From Macrostomum hystrix (lineage: Eukaryota > Platyhelminthes > Macrostomidae): a stretch of DNA of 64,000 nt. Location of the stretch: positions 8,909,501-8,973,500 of the forward strand of contig CATNEN010000003.1 of NCBI GenBank assembly GCA_950097015.1. Direction: 5' to 3'. Made by a program: the position numbers and the translations under genes. A model generated the notes under the pieces. It did no database searches. It saw nothing but the letters and a program-made list of their open reading frames with translations, and was not told the origin of the DNA. Positions 49,915 through 61,344 of the stretch are shown piece by piece; positions within the stretch are counted from its first letter, which is position 1, and each line of letters opens with the position of its first letter.

Positions 49915-52210
49915 GCTTACCGTGGAACACTCTCTATACACAATGTTCTAAACTTTGTGCGTGAATATTTTTTCACGGATTTTTTTAATAATCTTTGCTG
50001 AAAATGACCTTTCCTAGCGATTCTATAATTTCGTATCGAAAATGGTAAACTAAATTGTTAATATTAAATATTCAAATTGGGAATTATACCAATTAAGTCG
50101 TTATAGTTGCATTAACTGCATTAATTTGAAGCCTGGTACGCTCGTACTATTTCTAACGTGGTGATTAACGTTAGGAAAGAATGCATGCAATTATTTTTAT
50201 TGAAATTTCAATAAATTGGACAGAATAAAATTTCTAAGAAAATTTGCGGCAAAATTTACGTATATGCGTAAATGCGTATATGCGTATATTCAAAATCCAA
50301 ATCTTAATCAAGTAATTTAAAATTTACAATCAATGCACACGTCGATCTATGTACGCATTCTTATATGTTTCTACCAATAACCCCAAGATGATCCTTCTAA
50401 CAGTTAAATATTGTTTTGTTTCAGTTTTTCTGTAACTATTCACCACTCTAGCCTGTTCCGTTCGTTATGTACTTTTATATGAAGCTTACTTTAAAATATC
50501 TCTTCATTGAATATGGAAAAGTGACAAAAACTACCAGCCCAAACAAATTTTTTTTTCGATTTTATACACTGAATTTTCGTCTGAATTCTTATGAAAATTT
50601 TACTCTAAATTCTTATAATATCAAGCAACACCATAAAATGATATCGTTTTGTTTATCTGTTAAGTGTGTTTGTTTGTTTATTCATCCTACGTGTTTGTAA
50701 AATTCTATCCAATGCAGGGCAAGTTTTTTGGTTTGCTTTAATTACGAACGTAATTCTACTATTCTAGCAACGAGTTTTCCTTGTGTCTGACACCTCGAAC
50801 ACCTCCTTGTGTTTGACAGTGTGGCGTCCGGTTTAAAAATAATCCTATTGTTTATTTGTTATACCTGCACACATCGCACTACTTAAAATATATATTGAAA
50901 GCGCTATTAGTCATAAGAACCTTTTTCCTTATTTTTATGTATGATCTACATACTACTTACAGTAAGTTGTTTTGTTGTGAGCATGCTTTTATCGTGTGGC
51001 GTTTCAGAAGATAGGAAATCAGGAATCTTGGAGACCGGAAAATTTGAAATCGATTATAACAAAACTCTCAACTATGTGTTTGTGTTATTTTGTGTGAACT
51101 GTGCATTGCACTAATATATAAAATCGCTTCTTTTAATTGCTGTTGATGCACATTTTTGTCTTCTTTAGCAGTAAGCTTTCTTTGTCTTTTTTGCTAAAAA
51201 TCATTCAAAGAATATTTTATAAATTTATGTTCATGTGAAAATAATTACCTTACTATTTAAAAGAAATTTACTATATTCGAAACAGAACACAAATGCAAAT
51301 TTTATCACTGTATCTATTTGTCCTTTTATTTGCCCTAACTGGCTATAGTTCCAATATTTTTTGTCATATTTATAGATTTTTTAAACTAGTTTTTCAAGTA
51401 CTCTCAGACAATACTAAATAGATGTATATTTATTCTCACGGAAATTTGGGATTCCCGTTTTATTCTCAGATAAAGACCACAAAAATATTTGTTCGCGTCA
51501 TAGCTACATTCTTGCAATAATTATTAATATCGCTATGCAATGTCGATCAATACTCTAAACATAAGAAGTAATAATTTGACAAACCTATTTACGTATAATA
51601 AGCAGCTATTTTTCCTCCATGCGAAGGCTAGAGGCGCGTTAACTCGAACTTTCTAAATTTGGCGCTAATTTAAAAGAGGAAAAATCAACCTGCCCATCGT
51701 TATTGGACAAACAACCGACTGGATCGAAGTAAAATAATAAATTCAATTGTAGTAAGCAATTGCTTTTGTCCGAAATCGAAATAAAAAGTTGTTCTGCCTT
51801 GACTTGGCTTTATTTAATAAAAAAATAACGTTATAGTTCGGATTCTAATAAAGTTTAATTTAACGTGCAAAAGACCTCGTGAGAATTAGCAACCGATTAA
51901 GTTAGGGTCAGAGTTCTATTGAGTTGAGTTGGATGCTGTAATTCCTGCAATGGTTGTAGAGCTTCGCACTTTATTTTAACCAAGGGGATGTGCATTTGGC
52001 CTAGCAGGACTACTTATCAATATCTGTTTGCACTTTTAAATATTTACCATAGACATAAAGCGTGTGTAACAAATGGTATATTGGATGCACCTGAAATCAA
52101 AATGATAATTTATTAGAAAACGTCAAATATTCTACAAATTAGAAAACGTTCTCGGACTAATTTTTCAGACAGGTGTTAGTACAGTGGGCTGGCGCCTATA
52201 AACCTTCCAT
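49915..52210 (+). other. Galpha-o 3' region and intergenic sequence
   Basis: Unique AT-rich DNA with a possible AATAAA at 50210-50215 (296 bp after the stop). Notably, this is one of the longest array-free stretches in the window. A 77-codon frame at 50467-50700 has no recognised domain. No RNA gene seen. Confidence 0.45.
50210..50215 (+). promoter_or_regulatory. Candidate polyadenylation signal, Galpha-o
   Basis: AATAAA 296 bp after the Galpha-o stop. Others further downstream are possible. Confidence 0.4.
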
Positions 52211-53750
52211 ATGCGGACTATGTTTAAAAAGTGGATCGACACCAATACAAAGATTCTTAGCCCGGACGATGTGGCAATAGTTAAACAACTCTGTCGAAGC
52301 AATCGGATTTGGTACATTGTGTTCGCCAGCTTATTCTGGACCTGTTTTATAGCCTCTCTGGCACTATTCATTGTCGCCTATCAACAACGCAAAACACTAA
52401 AGTACGATGGACAAAAATTCAAGTAAGTTAATTCTCATATCCCCTGTCTCATTCCCTGTGAGAATCGTCTCTATTCTCTGTGAGAATCGTCTCTATCCTC
52501 TGTGAGAATCGTCTCTATTCTCTGTAAGAATTGTCTCTATTCTCTGTGAGAATCGTCTCTATTCTCTGTGAGAATCGTCTCTATTCTCTGTGAGAATCGT
52601 CTCTATTCTCTGTGAGAATTGTCTCTATTCTCTGTGAGAATCGTCTCTATTCTCTGTGAGAATTGTCTCTATTCTCTGTGAGAATCGTCTCTATTCTCTG
52701 TGAGAATCGTCTCTATTCTCTGTGAGAATCGTCTCTATTCTCTGTAAGAATTGTCTCTATTCTCTGTGAGAATCGTCTCTATTCTCTGTAAGAATTGTCT
52801 CTATTCTCTGTGAGAATCGTCTCTATTCTCTGTAAGAATTGTCTCTATTCTCTGTGAGAATCGTCTCTATTCTCTGTGAGAATCGTCTCTATTCTCTGTG
52901 AGAATCGTCTCTATTCTCTGTGAGAATCGTCTCTATTCTCTGTGAGAATCGTCTCTATTCTCTGTGAGAATTGTCTCTATTCTCTGTGAGAATCGTCTCT
53001 ATTCTCTGTGAGAATCGTCTCTATTCTCTGTGAGAATCGTCTCTATTCTCTGTAAGAATTGTCTCTATTCTCTGTGAGAATCGTCTCTATTCTCTGTAAG
53101 AATTGTCTCTATTCTCTGTGAGAATCGTCTCTATTCTCTGTAAGAATTGTCTCTATTCTCTGTGAGAATCGTCTCTATTCTCTGTGAGAATCGTCTCTAT
53201 TCTCTGTGAGAATCGTCTCTATTCTCTGTGAGAATCGTCTCTATTCTCTGTGAGAATCGTCTCTATTCTCTGTGAGAATCGTCTCTATTCTCTGTAAGAA
53301 TTGTCTCTATTCTCTGTGAGAATCGTCTCTATTCTCTGTAAGAATTGTCTCTATTCTCTGTGAGAATCGTCTCTATTCTCTGTGAGAATCGTCTCTATTC
53401 TCTGTAAGAATTGTCTCTATTCTCTGTGAGAATCGTCTCTATTCTCTGAGAATCTTCTTAATTCTCTGTGATAATCGTCTTAATTCTTCTTTAATGCACT
53501 ATAACAGAGTTTTGCATAGAATTTTTAACACCAACTGCTTAATCATTTTCACCTGGAAAGCGCGCTGCTCTATTCCATGACTACATCGTCTCTGTTGGCC
53601 ATGGTGTTCTGCTTAATCACTTCTCACATCGAGTGCCGCTCGATGGAGATTCTGAGGCTCTACTGCGAGAAAAAGATGGGAATAGAGCCTCAAGAGGAGG
53701 TTGTAGAAAGTTCTGCTCCCGCTTCAGATACCGATAAGAAGTTCGATTAG
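52211..53750 (+). CDS. Unrecognised small protein with two membrane segments
   Basis: Two exons, 52211-52422 and 53561-53750, join through a GT-AG intron (AA|gtaagtt, ggaaag|C) in matching phase and sum to 402 nt, 133 aa plus stop. I do not recognise the family. Residues 33-53 (WYIVFASLFWTCFIASLALF) form one hydrophobic helix; residues about 72-93 (ALLYSMTTSSLLAMVFCLIT) form a second. A basic stretch (QQRKTLKYDGQKFK) joins them, which would place the loop in the cytosol and both termini outside or lumenal if the positive-inside rule holds. The tail is charged and Ser/Glu-rich, ending DTDKKFD. A polyadenylation signal AATAAA follows at 53822. An alternative ATG lies at 52220. The intron is almost wholly a 22-bp array. 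The exon structure is an inference from reading frame, splice sites and hydropathy. Confidence 0.7.
52450..53490. repeat. Minisatellite in two-membrane-segment gene intron, 22-bp unit
   Basis: About 46 copies of GAGAATCGTCTCTATTCTCT plus GT, with GTAAGAATTGTCTC variants. The variant GTAAGAAT creates a donor-like GTAAGA word repeatedly inside the intron. Confidence 0.97.
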
Positions 53751-53821
53751 AAATGAGAATTTAATGTTTACTACATATTTAAAATAACATTAATTAAAAT
53801 TAATCAATTGGTTAATACGTT

Positions 53822-53827
53822 AATAAA
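53822..53827 (+). promoter_or_regulatory. Candidate polyadenylation signal, two-membrane-segment gene
   Basis: AATAAA 72 bp after the stop codon at 53750, in an AT-rich context. Confidence 0.55.
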
Positions 53828-54029
53828 ATAAAAAACTGTTTACGCTAAAACTAAATGCGCTAAGATTGTTTATAAACTGTTGAATCATGAAGCTTATCTG
53901 CTTATCAGTGATCCATTTGAGCACCTGCCAACAGGGCACTGGTGACTTACGACTGACCTTCGAAATCCGACCATCTGGCTACTCCATACATCTGCTCTCT
54001 CTGATCTTACCACTCCTTGTCTACTTCTC

Positions 54030-54630
54030 TACTGTCTCATCTCTCCCTTTGTCTAATCCCTCACGTGTCTCATCTCTCCCGTGTCCCATCTCTCCCGTGT
54101 CCCATCTCTTCCGTGTCCCATCCCTTCCGTGTCCCATCCCTTCCGTGTCCCATCTCTCCCGTGTCCCATCTCTTCCGTGTCCCATCCCTTCCGTGTCCCA
54201 TCCCTTCCGTGTCCCATCCCTTCCGTGTCCCATCCCTCCCGTGTCCCATCCCTTCCGTGTCCCATCCCTTCCGTGTCCCATCCCTTCCGTGTCCCATCCC
54301 TTCCGTGTCCCATCCCTTCCGTGTCCCATCTCTGGCGTGTCCCATCTCTCCCCCGTCTCATCTCTCCCGTGTCTCATCTCTCCCCCGTCTCATCTCTCCC
54401 GTGTCTTATCTCTTCCCTGTCTCATCTCTCTTCTGTCTCATATCTACCCGTGTCTCATCTTCCCCGTGTTTTATCTCCTCGTGTCTCATCTCTTCCCTGT
54501 CTCATCTCTCTTCTGTCTCATATCTACCCGTGTCTCATCTTCCCCGTGTTTTATCTGCCCGTGTCTCATCTCTCCCTGTATCATTTTACTTATTTCTTAT
54601 CTCCATTTTGTTTCATGTCTCTTGTGTCTC
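54030..54630. repeat. Minisatellite, 16-bp unit (TTCCGTGTCCCATCCC)
   Basis: About 35 copies of TTCCGTGTCCCATCCC and CTCCCGTGTCTCATCT variants, degenerating towards 54630. Closely related to the array at 12070-14135. Frames on both strands are artefacts. Confidence 0.95.
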
Positions 54631-55004
54631 ATGTGTTTGATTCTGTAACAATATAAAATTATGACTCAAGCAAAAAACGACTCATATTGAACATTTATTT
54701 TATGACTCTAAAGATGGCTACATTCAAGTAGGCAGTTTCTAACTAACTGAAGTTTGGTCATAGACAGCACACGGATCACGCCAGTGAAAACCACAGAAGT
54801 TAGTAAAAAAGCCTATCTGATTCGTTTGCAACTAAGGACAGTTATAAGAAAATAGCTTAGTTATAAAATAATGAGGCGCTAAGTTCAATAAACAACTCAA
54901 GCAGTCTGCTTAGTGAATATACACTTTTGATAGCCAATAAAAAATCTAGAGCCAACGACAGTCAAGCAGAGCTTACTCGGCGAGTTGCCGCCTATGCGGC
55001 TGCC
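54631..55004 (+). other. Upstream region of TTLL10-like gene B
   Basis: Unique AT-rich sequence; probably promoter and 5' UTR of gene B. The open frame extends upstream of the ATG at 55005 to 54927 without another ATG. Confidence 0.4.
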
Positions 55005-58000
55005 ATGGCTCTAACTCCTTTGCCTCACACTGCAAACATGCGCCACGTCAACGACATCGGGTTCTCCCTGACTGGTCGCGTCAGGAAGCGAGAACGAGCT
55101 CGCATTGAGGCCACCGTAACCGAATTCATTCAACAAAACTACGATAGCATCCGGGCGCAATTCAGCGGCTCGGTGCCCTCCATACGGCTATGCATCAACA
55201 GAGCCACTAACGTGATCAGTATTGTGCCAGCAACCAAAACTGACACCGAGTACTTGAGCAACAGCGGAGTTGTCAACAATTCGAAACGGACGCGACGTCT
55301 TCGAAGAACGACCTCGACGGCGCCCGACTTGGTTACTCAAACAAGTAGCACAACTTTTGCTGATAGTTCTCGCGAGAAGGTTGCCAAGACTGACACAACT
55401 GTCACAACGGCGCCTAGTGACGCTGACGACAATGCTAAGGCCAGGAGCAATGTAAAACAAGGTCAAGATCAAGCAGACCAGAACAAAATCGCTGACGAAT
55501 CAATTGATGGGGCTATTGAATACCTGATGGCAAGAGATCGCCTCGGTGCTAGCGCCGGCGTCAACACGGATTCGAAAACTGTTAAACAGCGTCTGTTTCG
55601 CAGCGCAATACCATCTCTGTGCGCTGATAATAATGCCTCCACGCAGTCGTTCGCACCTCTAGAGAAGCTGGAGCTGATGCAATCGGAGAGTCGCAAGCTT
55701 TCAAATATCCCACTCAACTTTACTAAAGTTCCTGGTGAAGATGGCAATGATTGTCCTCTGGTTGGAGACGGCTACGACTGCGAGGCGCGGGGCGCGGAAT
55801 TTCGTCAACAATTTCCTTCGCTTAGAGGCGACTTCTTCGTCTTCTATGATCACGGAGAGAGTCAGTGAGTCAGTTTGTTCTGGTTCATTTAAACTAATTG
55901 ATGCTTTTTGATTATATAAACTATAGGCATAGCAAAGGGGTTGGGGCCCCGTCAAAACAGAGCAAAGAAGGCGCATGATGTTCTAGAACACTTTTGCTGG
56001 AAACAATAGGAGAAGAAGGACGGGTTCTTAGAAACTCATAATGCATTCTTAGAAACTCATAATGTTTTCTTATAAATTCCTATGCATTCTTAGAAACTCT
56101 TATTGCTTTCTTAGAAACCCTCTAATTTTTTCTTAGAAACCCCTATGCATTCTTATAAACTCCTAAAGTTTTCTTAGAAACTCCTAATGGTTTCTTAGAA
56201 ACTCCTAATGGTTTCTTAGAAACTCATAATGTATTATTAAATACTCCAGATTTTTTCTTAGAAGCTCCTATGCATTCTTATAAACTCCTAAAGTTTTCTT
56301 AGAAACTCCTAATGGTTTCTTAGAAACTCATAATGTATTATTAAATACTGCAGATTTTTTCTTAGAAGCTCCTATGCATTCTTAGAAACTCCTAATGGTT
56401 TCTTAGAAACTCCTAATGGTTTCTTAGAAACTCATAATGTATTATTAAATACTCCAGATTTTTTTTAGAAGCTCCTATGCATTCTTAGAAACTCCTAATG
56501 CATTCTTAGAAACGCTTAATGCTTTCTTAGAAACTTATGATACATTCTTAGAAACCCATGACGCTTTCTTAGAACATATTTTCACCGAAAAAAACACATT
56601 AAGGAGATATAGAAAATTGTCACCTTACACTGTGATTGTCTTTAATTAGAGGCGCAGCAAAGTCTCACAGTTTGATATTCGTTCTTATTTATAGCTTCAT
56701 CGCTCATGTCAAATGATTAAAATCTTCATGAGCGAAAGATTAAGATTTCACATCTCCGTAGTGCATTTAAATAAAACAGGAAAAATAGTTTTTTGAAAAT
56801 AAAACAAATTCGTCTAATTCTTTAATGCAGCTGCCGCAAGGTGCTTCTGGCCATGGGATTCACTGAGAAGCAGCCAACTGAAGACAAAGATATTTTACGC
56901 AACTGCGACCAGATGTCGATTTTATGGTGCAACGGTGCCATGTCGGTTTCGAAGCGAAAGTCTGGCCTTGGTGAGTCCTATAGCTCATTAAAATTTCCAG
57001 CCTAAAAACTGTGTAGTCGAGCCTGGTTTAATTTAATGTATAAATTGGTTTGCATGTTGAATTAAATGAAGAAAAGTGATTTCTGATCTGATCGAAAGGG
57101 AGCAAAGTATATAATTTCATGAAATCACACTCCACTGCGGTTGGTTAGTGGAGTGAGGTGGCTGGTTGGAGTGAGGTGGCTGGTTGGAGTGAGGTGGCTG
57201 GTTGGAGTGAGGTGGCTGGTTGGAGTGAGGTGGCTGGTTGGAGTGAGGTGGCTGGTTGGAGTGAGGTGGCTGGTTGGAGTGAGGTGGCTGGTTGGAGTGA
57301 GGTGGCTGGTTGGAGTGAGGTGGCTGGTTGGAGTGAGGTGGCTGGTTGGAGTGAGGTGGCTGGTTGGAGTGAGGTGGCTGGTTGGAGTGAGGTGGCTGGT
57401 TGGATCGTGTGAGGTGATTGGTTGGAGTGAGGTGGCTGGTTGGAGTGAGGTGGCTGGTTGGAGTGAGGTGGCTGGTTGGAGTGAGGTGGCTGGTTGGAAT
57501 GAGGTGGCTGGTTGGAATGAGGTGGCTGGTTGGAATGAGGTGGCTGGTTGGAATGAGGTGGCTGGTTGGAATGAGGTGGCTGGTTGGATCGTGTGAGGTG
57601 ATTGGTTAAAGTGAGGTGGCTGGTTGGAGTGAGGTGGCTGGTTGGAATGAGGTGGCTGGTTGGAGTGAGGTGGCTGGTTGGAGTGAGGTGGCTGGTTGGA
57701 ATGAGGTGGCTGGTTGGAGTGAGGTGGCTGGTTGGAATGAGGTGGCTGGTTGGAATGAGGTGGCTGGTTGGAGTGAGGTGGCTGGTTGGAGTGAGGTGGC
57801 TGGTTGGAATGAGGTGGCTGGTTGGAGTGAGGTGGCTGGTTGGAGTGAGGTGGCTGGTTGGATCGAGTGAGGTGGTTGGTTAGAGTGAGGTGGCTGGTTG
57901 GAATGAGGTGGCTGGTTGGAGTGAGGTGGCTGGTTGGATCGAGTGAGGTGGTTGGTTAGAGTGAGGTGGCTGTTTGGAGTGAGGTGGCTGGTTCCTGCGC

Positions 58001-61000
58001 GGTTGTTAATAATGATAATTGCAGGAGGGCTGTGGGCGACGGCACATCATTTCGTGACACTAAGCCCACAGCCAGTGAGGATGCAGTTCTGCCCGTTCCG
58101 CTGACACTTGAGCACACACGCTCACACAGGTGTGTTTATCTGCGCTGAATTTCTCAGCGTCAGGCAGTTTATACTCTTGCTGTGCCTTGGAGGTTGGCCC
58201 TCGTGGGCGGAATCGAGCTCAGGGACCTTGGTGAGAGAGGCAAACGCGTTATCGGCTCTACCACTGACCCCCAAGTGAGGTGGTTGGTTAGTTAAGGTCT
58301 CATTTGCAAGGTCTTAATCAATCAATGCAGGTAACTCTTTAGTGTTTCTCGCTTATCACACATCCTCACCCGTGCAGGCTATCACATAGTGAACAGGGTT
58401 CGCTTTCGCGGCCTCATCACTAACAAGTGCAGCCTGGTGAGAACACTGGCCGAGTTTGAGTTAAGCCATCCCAGCCTTGTGCCATTTGGACTAGAGGCCT
58501 CGAACTTCCTGCCAGCTACCATCCATCTGAATGGGGCCGGCGCTATCGATGTGCTTCATAAGATTCGTAAGAATATAATTATTACCTATTTATTGAGCGG
58601 CTTATCGATTCCTGGTAGTACAGGAAACCCAGGCCTTTAATAATCATCATCTTGATGGGCTCTGTCGTTCTGCAACAAGCCAAGAAGCGTTCGTTTACAC
58701 AAGGTCACACGACTTTCTCGTCGTCAGGCAGTGTACACTGTGTCAGTGTCACAGCACGTGCCTTCAGAGGGTTAGGGTATTGTGGGCTAAAGTTGTACGA
58801 CAAGCTCCCAAAGTTCTCCGCCTAAATTGAGCTCATGCATGGGCCTTGTTGCGAAAATTTGGGATTTTGAACCTTTGCATTTGTTAGGTCGCGGCGGTCT
58901 TTATCTGATCAAGCCGGGCTACTCAGACTGCGGCAAGGGCATTGTTCTTTATCGCTCCGATGGGACTCTATCGAATCTTATCAACAGCCTATCAACCAAT
59001 TATCCTGGCTATTCGCACAAAGATCTGGTGCTGCAAAAGTACATCGAGAATCCGCTTCTAATTGATAGTAAGAAATTCGATCTGCGCGTCTACCTACTGG
59101 TGGTGCCGAACCAACGACGCGACATCGGTGTCTACGCCTTCGTACATCCCGGCTATGTTCGCGTGGCCTGCCGAGCCTACGATATTAACAGCGACGACCT
59201 GACACTGCACTTGACTAATCAGGCTGTGCAGCACAAGGACAAGACTTATAAAACTGTCAAGGAGGATACTGTGTGGTCGCCTGACTCGCTCAATTCGTAA
59301 GTGCTTCATGCTATTGCTGATGCAATCAAGGACCAGTAGATTCTCAGGGTATCGGCTGATGCAATCAAGGACCAGTAGGTTCTCAGGGTATCGGCTGATG
59401 CAATCAAGGACCAGTAGATTCTCAGGGTATCGGCTGATGCAATCATGGACCAGTAGATTCTCAGGGTATCGGCTGATGCAATCAAGGACCAGTAGGTTCT
59501 CAGGGTATCGGCTGATGCAATCATGGACCAGTTGGTTTTCAGGGTATCGGCTGATGCAATCAAGGACCAGTAGATTCTCAGGGTATCGGCTGATGCAATC
59601 AAGGACCAGTAGATTCTCAGGGTATCGGCTGATGCAATCAAGGACCAGTAGGTTCTCAGGGTATCGGCTGATGCAATCAAGGACCAGTAGGTTCTCAGGG
59701 TATCGGCTGATGCAATCAAGGACCAGTAGGTTCTCAGGGTATCGGCTGATGCAATCATGGACCAGTAGGTTTTCAGGGTATCGGCTGATGCAATCAAGGA
59801 CCAGTAGGTTCTCAGGGTATCGGCTGATGCAATCAAGGACCAGTTGGTTTTCAGGGTATCGGCTGATGCAATCAAGGACCAGTAGGTTCTCAGGGTATCG
59901 GCTGATGCAATCAAGGACCAGTTGGTTTTCAGGGTATCGGCTGATGCAATCAAGGACCAGTAGGTTCTCAGGGTATCGGCTGATGCAATCATGGACCAGT
60001 AGATTCTCAGGGTATCGGCTGATGCAATCAAGGACCAGTAGGTTCTCGGCGTATCGGCTGATGCAATCATGGACCAGTTGGTTTTCAGGGTATCGGCTGA
60101 TGCAATCAAGGACCAGTAGGTTCTCAGGGTATCGGCTGATGCAATCATGGACCAGTATATTCTCAGGGTATCGGCTGATGCAATCAAGGACCAGTAGGTT
60201 CTCGGCGTATCGGCTGATGCAATCATGGACCAGTAGGTTCTCAGGGTATCGGCTGATGCAATCAAGGACCAGTAGATTCTCAGGGTATCGGCTGATGCAA
60301 TCAAGGACCAGTAGATTCTCAGGGTATCGGCTGATGCAATCAAGGACCAGTAGATTCTCAGGGTATCGGCTGATGCTATCAAGGACCAGTAGATTCTCAG
60401 GGTATCGGCTGATGCAATCATGGACCAGTAGATTCTCAGGGTATCGGCTGATGCAATCAAGGACCAGTAGATTCTCAGGGTATCGGCTGATGCAATCAAG
60501 GACCAGTAGATTCTCAGGGTATCGGCTGGTGCAATCCAATGTCCAGTAATTTTGTGTAGTTAAAGATGTACGCGCGTTGAGAAGTGGAGTTGGCACGTTG
60601 GAATTCGCCACTTTATAGTAATCGTAATCATTTTTTTCAACTGAAACCAACAAACCAGGTACCTGAACCAGCACCTCAAAGATCTGAAGGTGCCCTGCAT
60701 AGACTGGGTTCGTCGTCTACTCTATCCTCGAATCCGAGCCATCCTAGGTCACGTGATCTCCATAGTATCCAGCTCATTGTGCGACGAGCCATTCTCATAC
60801 GAACTATTCGGCTGTGATTTTCTTGTGGACTCCAACTTCAACGTCTGGCTATTGGAGGTTAACTCAGATCCGTCTTTGAACAAGTCGACTCAGGTTTTAC
60901 GCCAGATTGTCACCCAGGCTGTCGAGGAGGCTGTCGCTTTGTCTACTGAAGTCATACAACGCGCGGCGAGAGGTTTGCCAGTAAAAAATTTGGTCACCCT

Positions 61001-61103
61001 GCAGGATTTTCGCAAGATCTTCAGCCACAGCAACGATTCGGTGTTGCGCTGCATCTTTGCTGAGAGTAACATAATCCGGCCGAACTACAATTTCGCTAGA
61101 TGA
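55005..61103 (+). CDS. TTLL10-like tubulin polyglycylase-family protein, gene B
   Basis: Five exons (55005-55864, 56831-56970, 58378-58566, 58888-59296, 60659-61103) have matching phases and sum to 2043 nt, 680 aa plus stop. Residues 1-290 are a Thr/Ser/Asp-rich N-terminal region that I do not recognise, with a basic patch (TGRVRKRERARIE). The TTL core follows: NRVRFRGLITNKCSLVRTL, LYLIKPGYSDCGKGI (K413 in the ATP loop), KFDLRVYLLVVPNQ, HPGYVRVACRAYDINSDDLT, LHLTNQAVQHKD, ELFGCDFLVD, VWLLEVNSDPSL with the metal-binding pair Glu599 and Asn601. Unlike gene A the catalytic residues look intact, so it probably ligates amino acids (glycine in TTLL10) to tubulin or another protein, typically in cilia. 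The ATG at 55005 is the first in frame; an upstream exon cannot be excluded. The introns hold arrays and SINEs. Confidence 0.9.
56020..56575. repeat. Degenerate minisatellite in gene B intron 1, about 20-bp unit
   Basis: About 27 diverged copies of TTCTTAGAAACTCCTAATG. Longer blocks containing TAATGTATTATTAAATACT recur three times (about 56227, 56328, 56434), so there is a higher-order layer of about 100 bp. Confidence 0.88.
57135..57990. repeat. Minisatellite in gene B intron 2, 18-bp unit (GGAGTGAGGTGGCTGGTT)
   Basis: About 46 copies of GGAGTGAGGTGGCTGGTT or GGAATGAGGTGGCTGGTT, interrupted by GGATCGTGTGAGGTGATT units at about 57403 and 57586. Open in all + frames. Confidence 0.97.
57998..58275 (-). 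mobile_element. tRNA-derived SINE inserted in the 18-bp array
   Basis: Reverse orientation: the head is near 58270 (complement of TCTACCACTGACCCCC), with the body complement GCTGTGCCTTGGAGGTTGGC and a tail near 58010. The sequence on both sides is the array unit (AGTGAGGTGGCTGGTT left, AGTGAGGTGGTTGGTT right), which could serve as the target duplication. Confidence 0.88.
58640..58850 (-). mobile_element. Degenerate SINE fragment in gene B intron 3
   Basis: GTCAGGCAGTGTACACTGTG, AAAGTTGTACGACAAGCTCC and an AATAATCATCATC tail-like end match the reverse complement of the SINE family with many differences. It occupies most of the 321-bp intron 58567-58887. Confidence 0.65.
59300..60545. repeat. 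Minisatellite in gene B intron 4, 39-bp unit
   Basis: About 31 copies of CAGGGTATCGGCTGATGCAA plus TCAAGGACCAGTAGATTCT (39 bp). Variants: ATGGACC, GTTGGTTTT, TCGGCGTAT. Thirty-nine is divisible by three and the unit is stop-free in several frames, giving frames of 397-526 codons on both strands; the reverse-strand 526-codon frame even runs over exon 4 antisense. None is a gene. Confidence 0.98.
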
Positions 61104-61344
61104 CTTCGAATGTTGTATGCGCCGAGTGCCTAAAATCTCAATTTCGTTTCCACCACTACTTTAATTATTGACTTACGAGATGCCGAACACTGAAACACAA
61201 GTATATGCTTTTTCGGCTCCGCTGCGTTAAGGCAACTAAAATTGCTTTTTTGGGAACTCTCTACCAACATGCAGAAAGCCTAGCACCCTACTATCTTAGA
61301 AGTCTGTCTGCCTACAACCTCAAAATTTGTCTCCGTGCGAAATA
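61104..61344 (+). other. Gene B 3' flank
   Basis: Unique sequence with no AATAAA before the next array begins, so the polyadenylation site of gene B may use a variant signal or lie beyond the array. Confidence 0.4.

Noticed and set aside
59094-60674. 526-codon reverse frame and 413-codon forward frame in the 39-bp array
   Set aside because: The unit length is divisible by three and stop-free. The reverse frame also reads antisense through a real TTLL exon.
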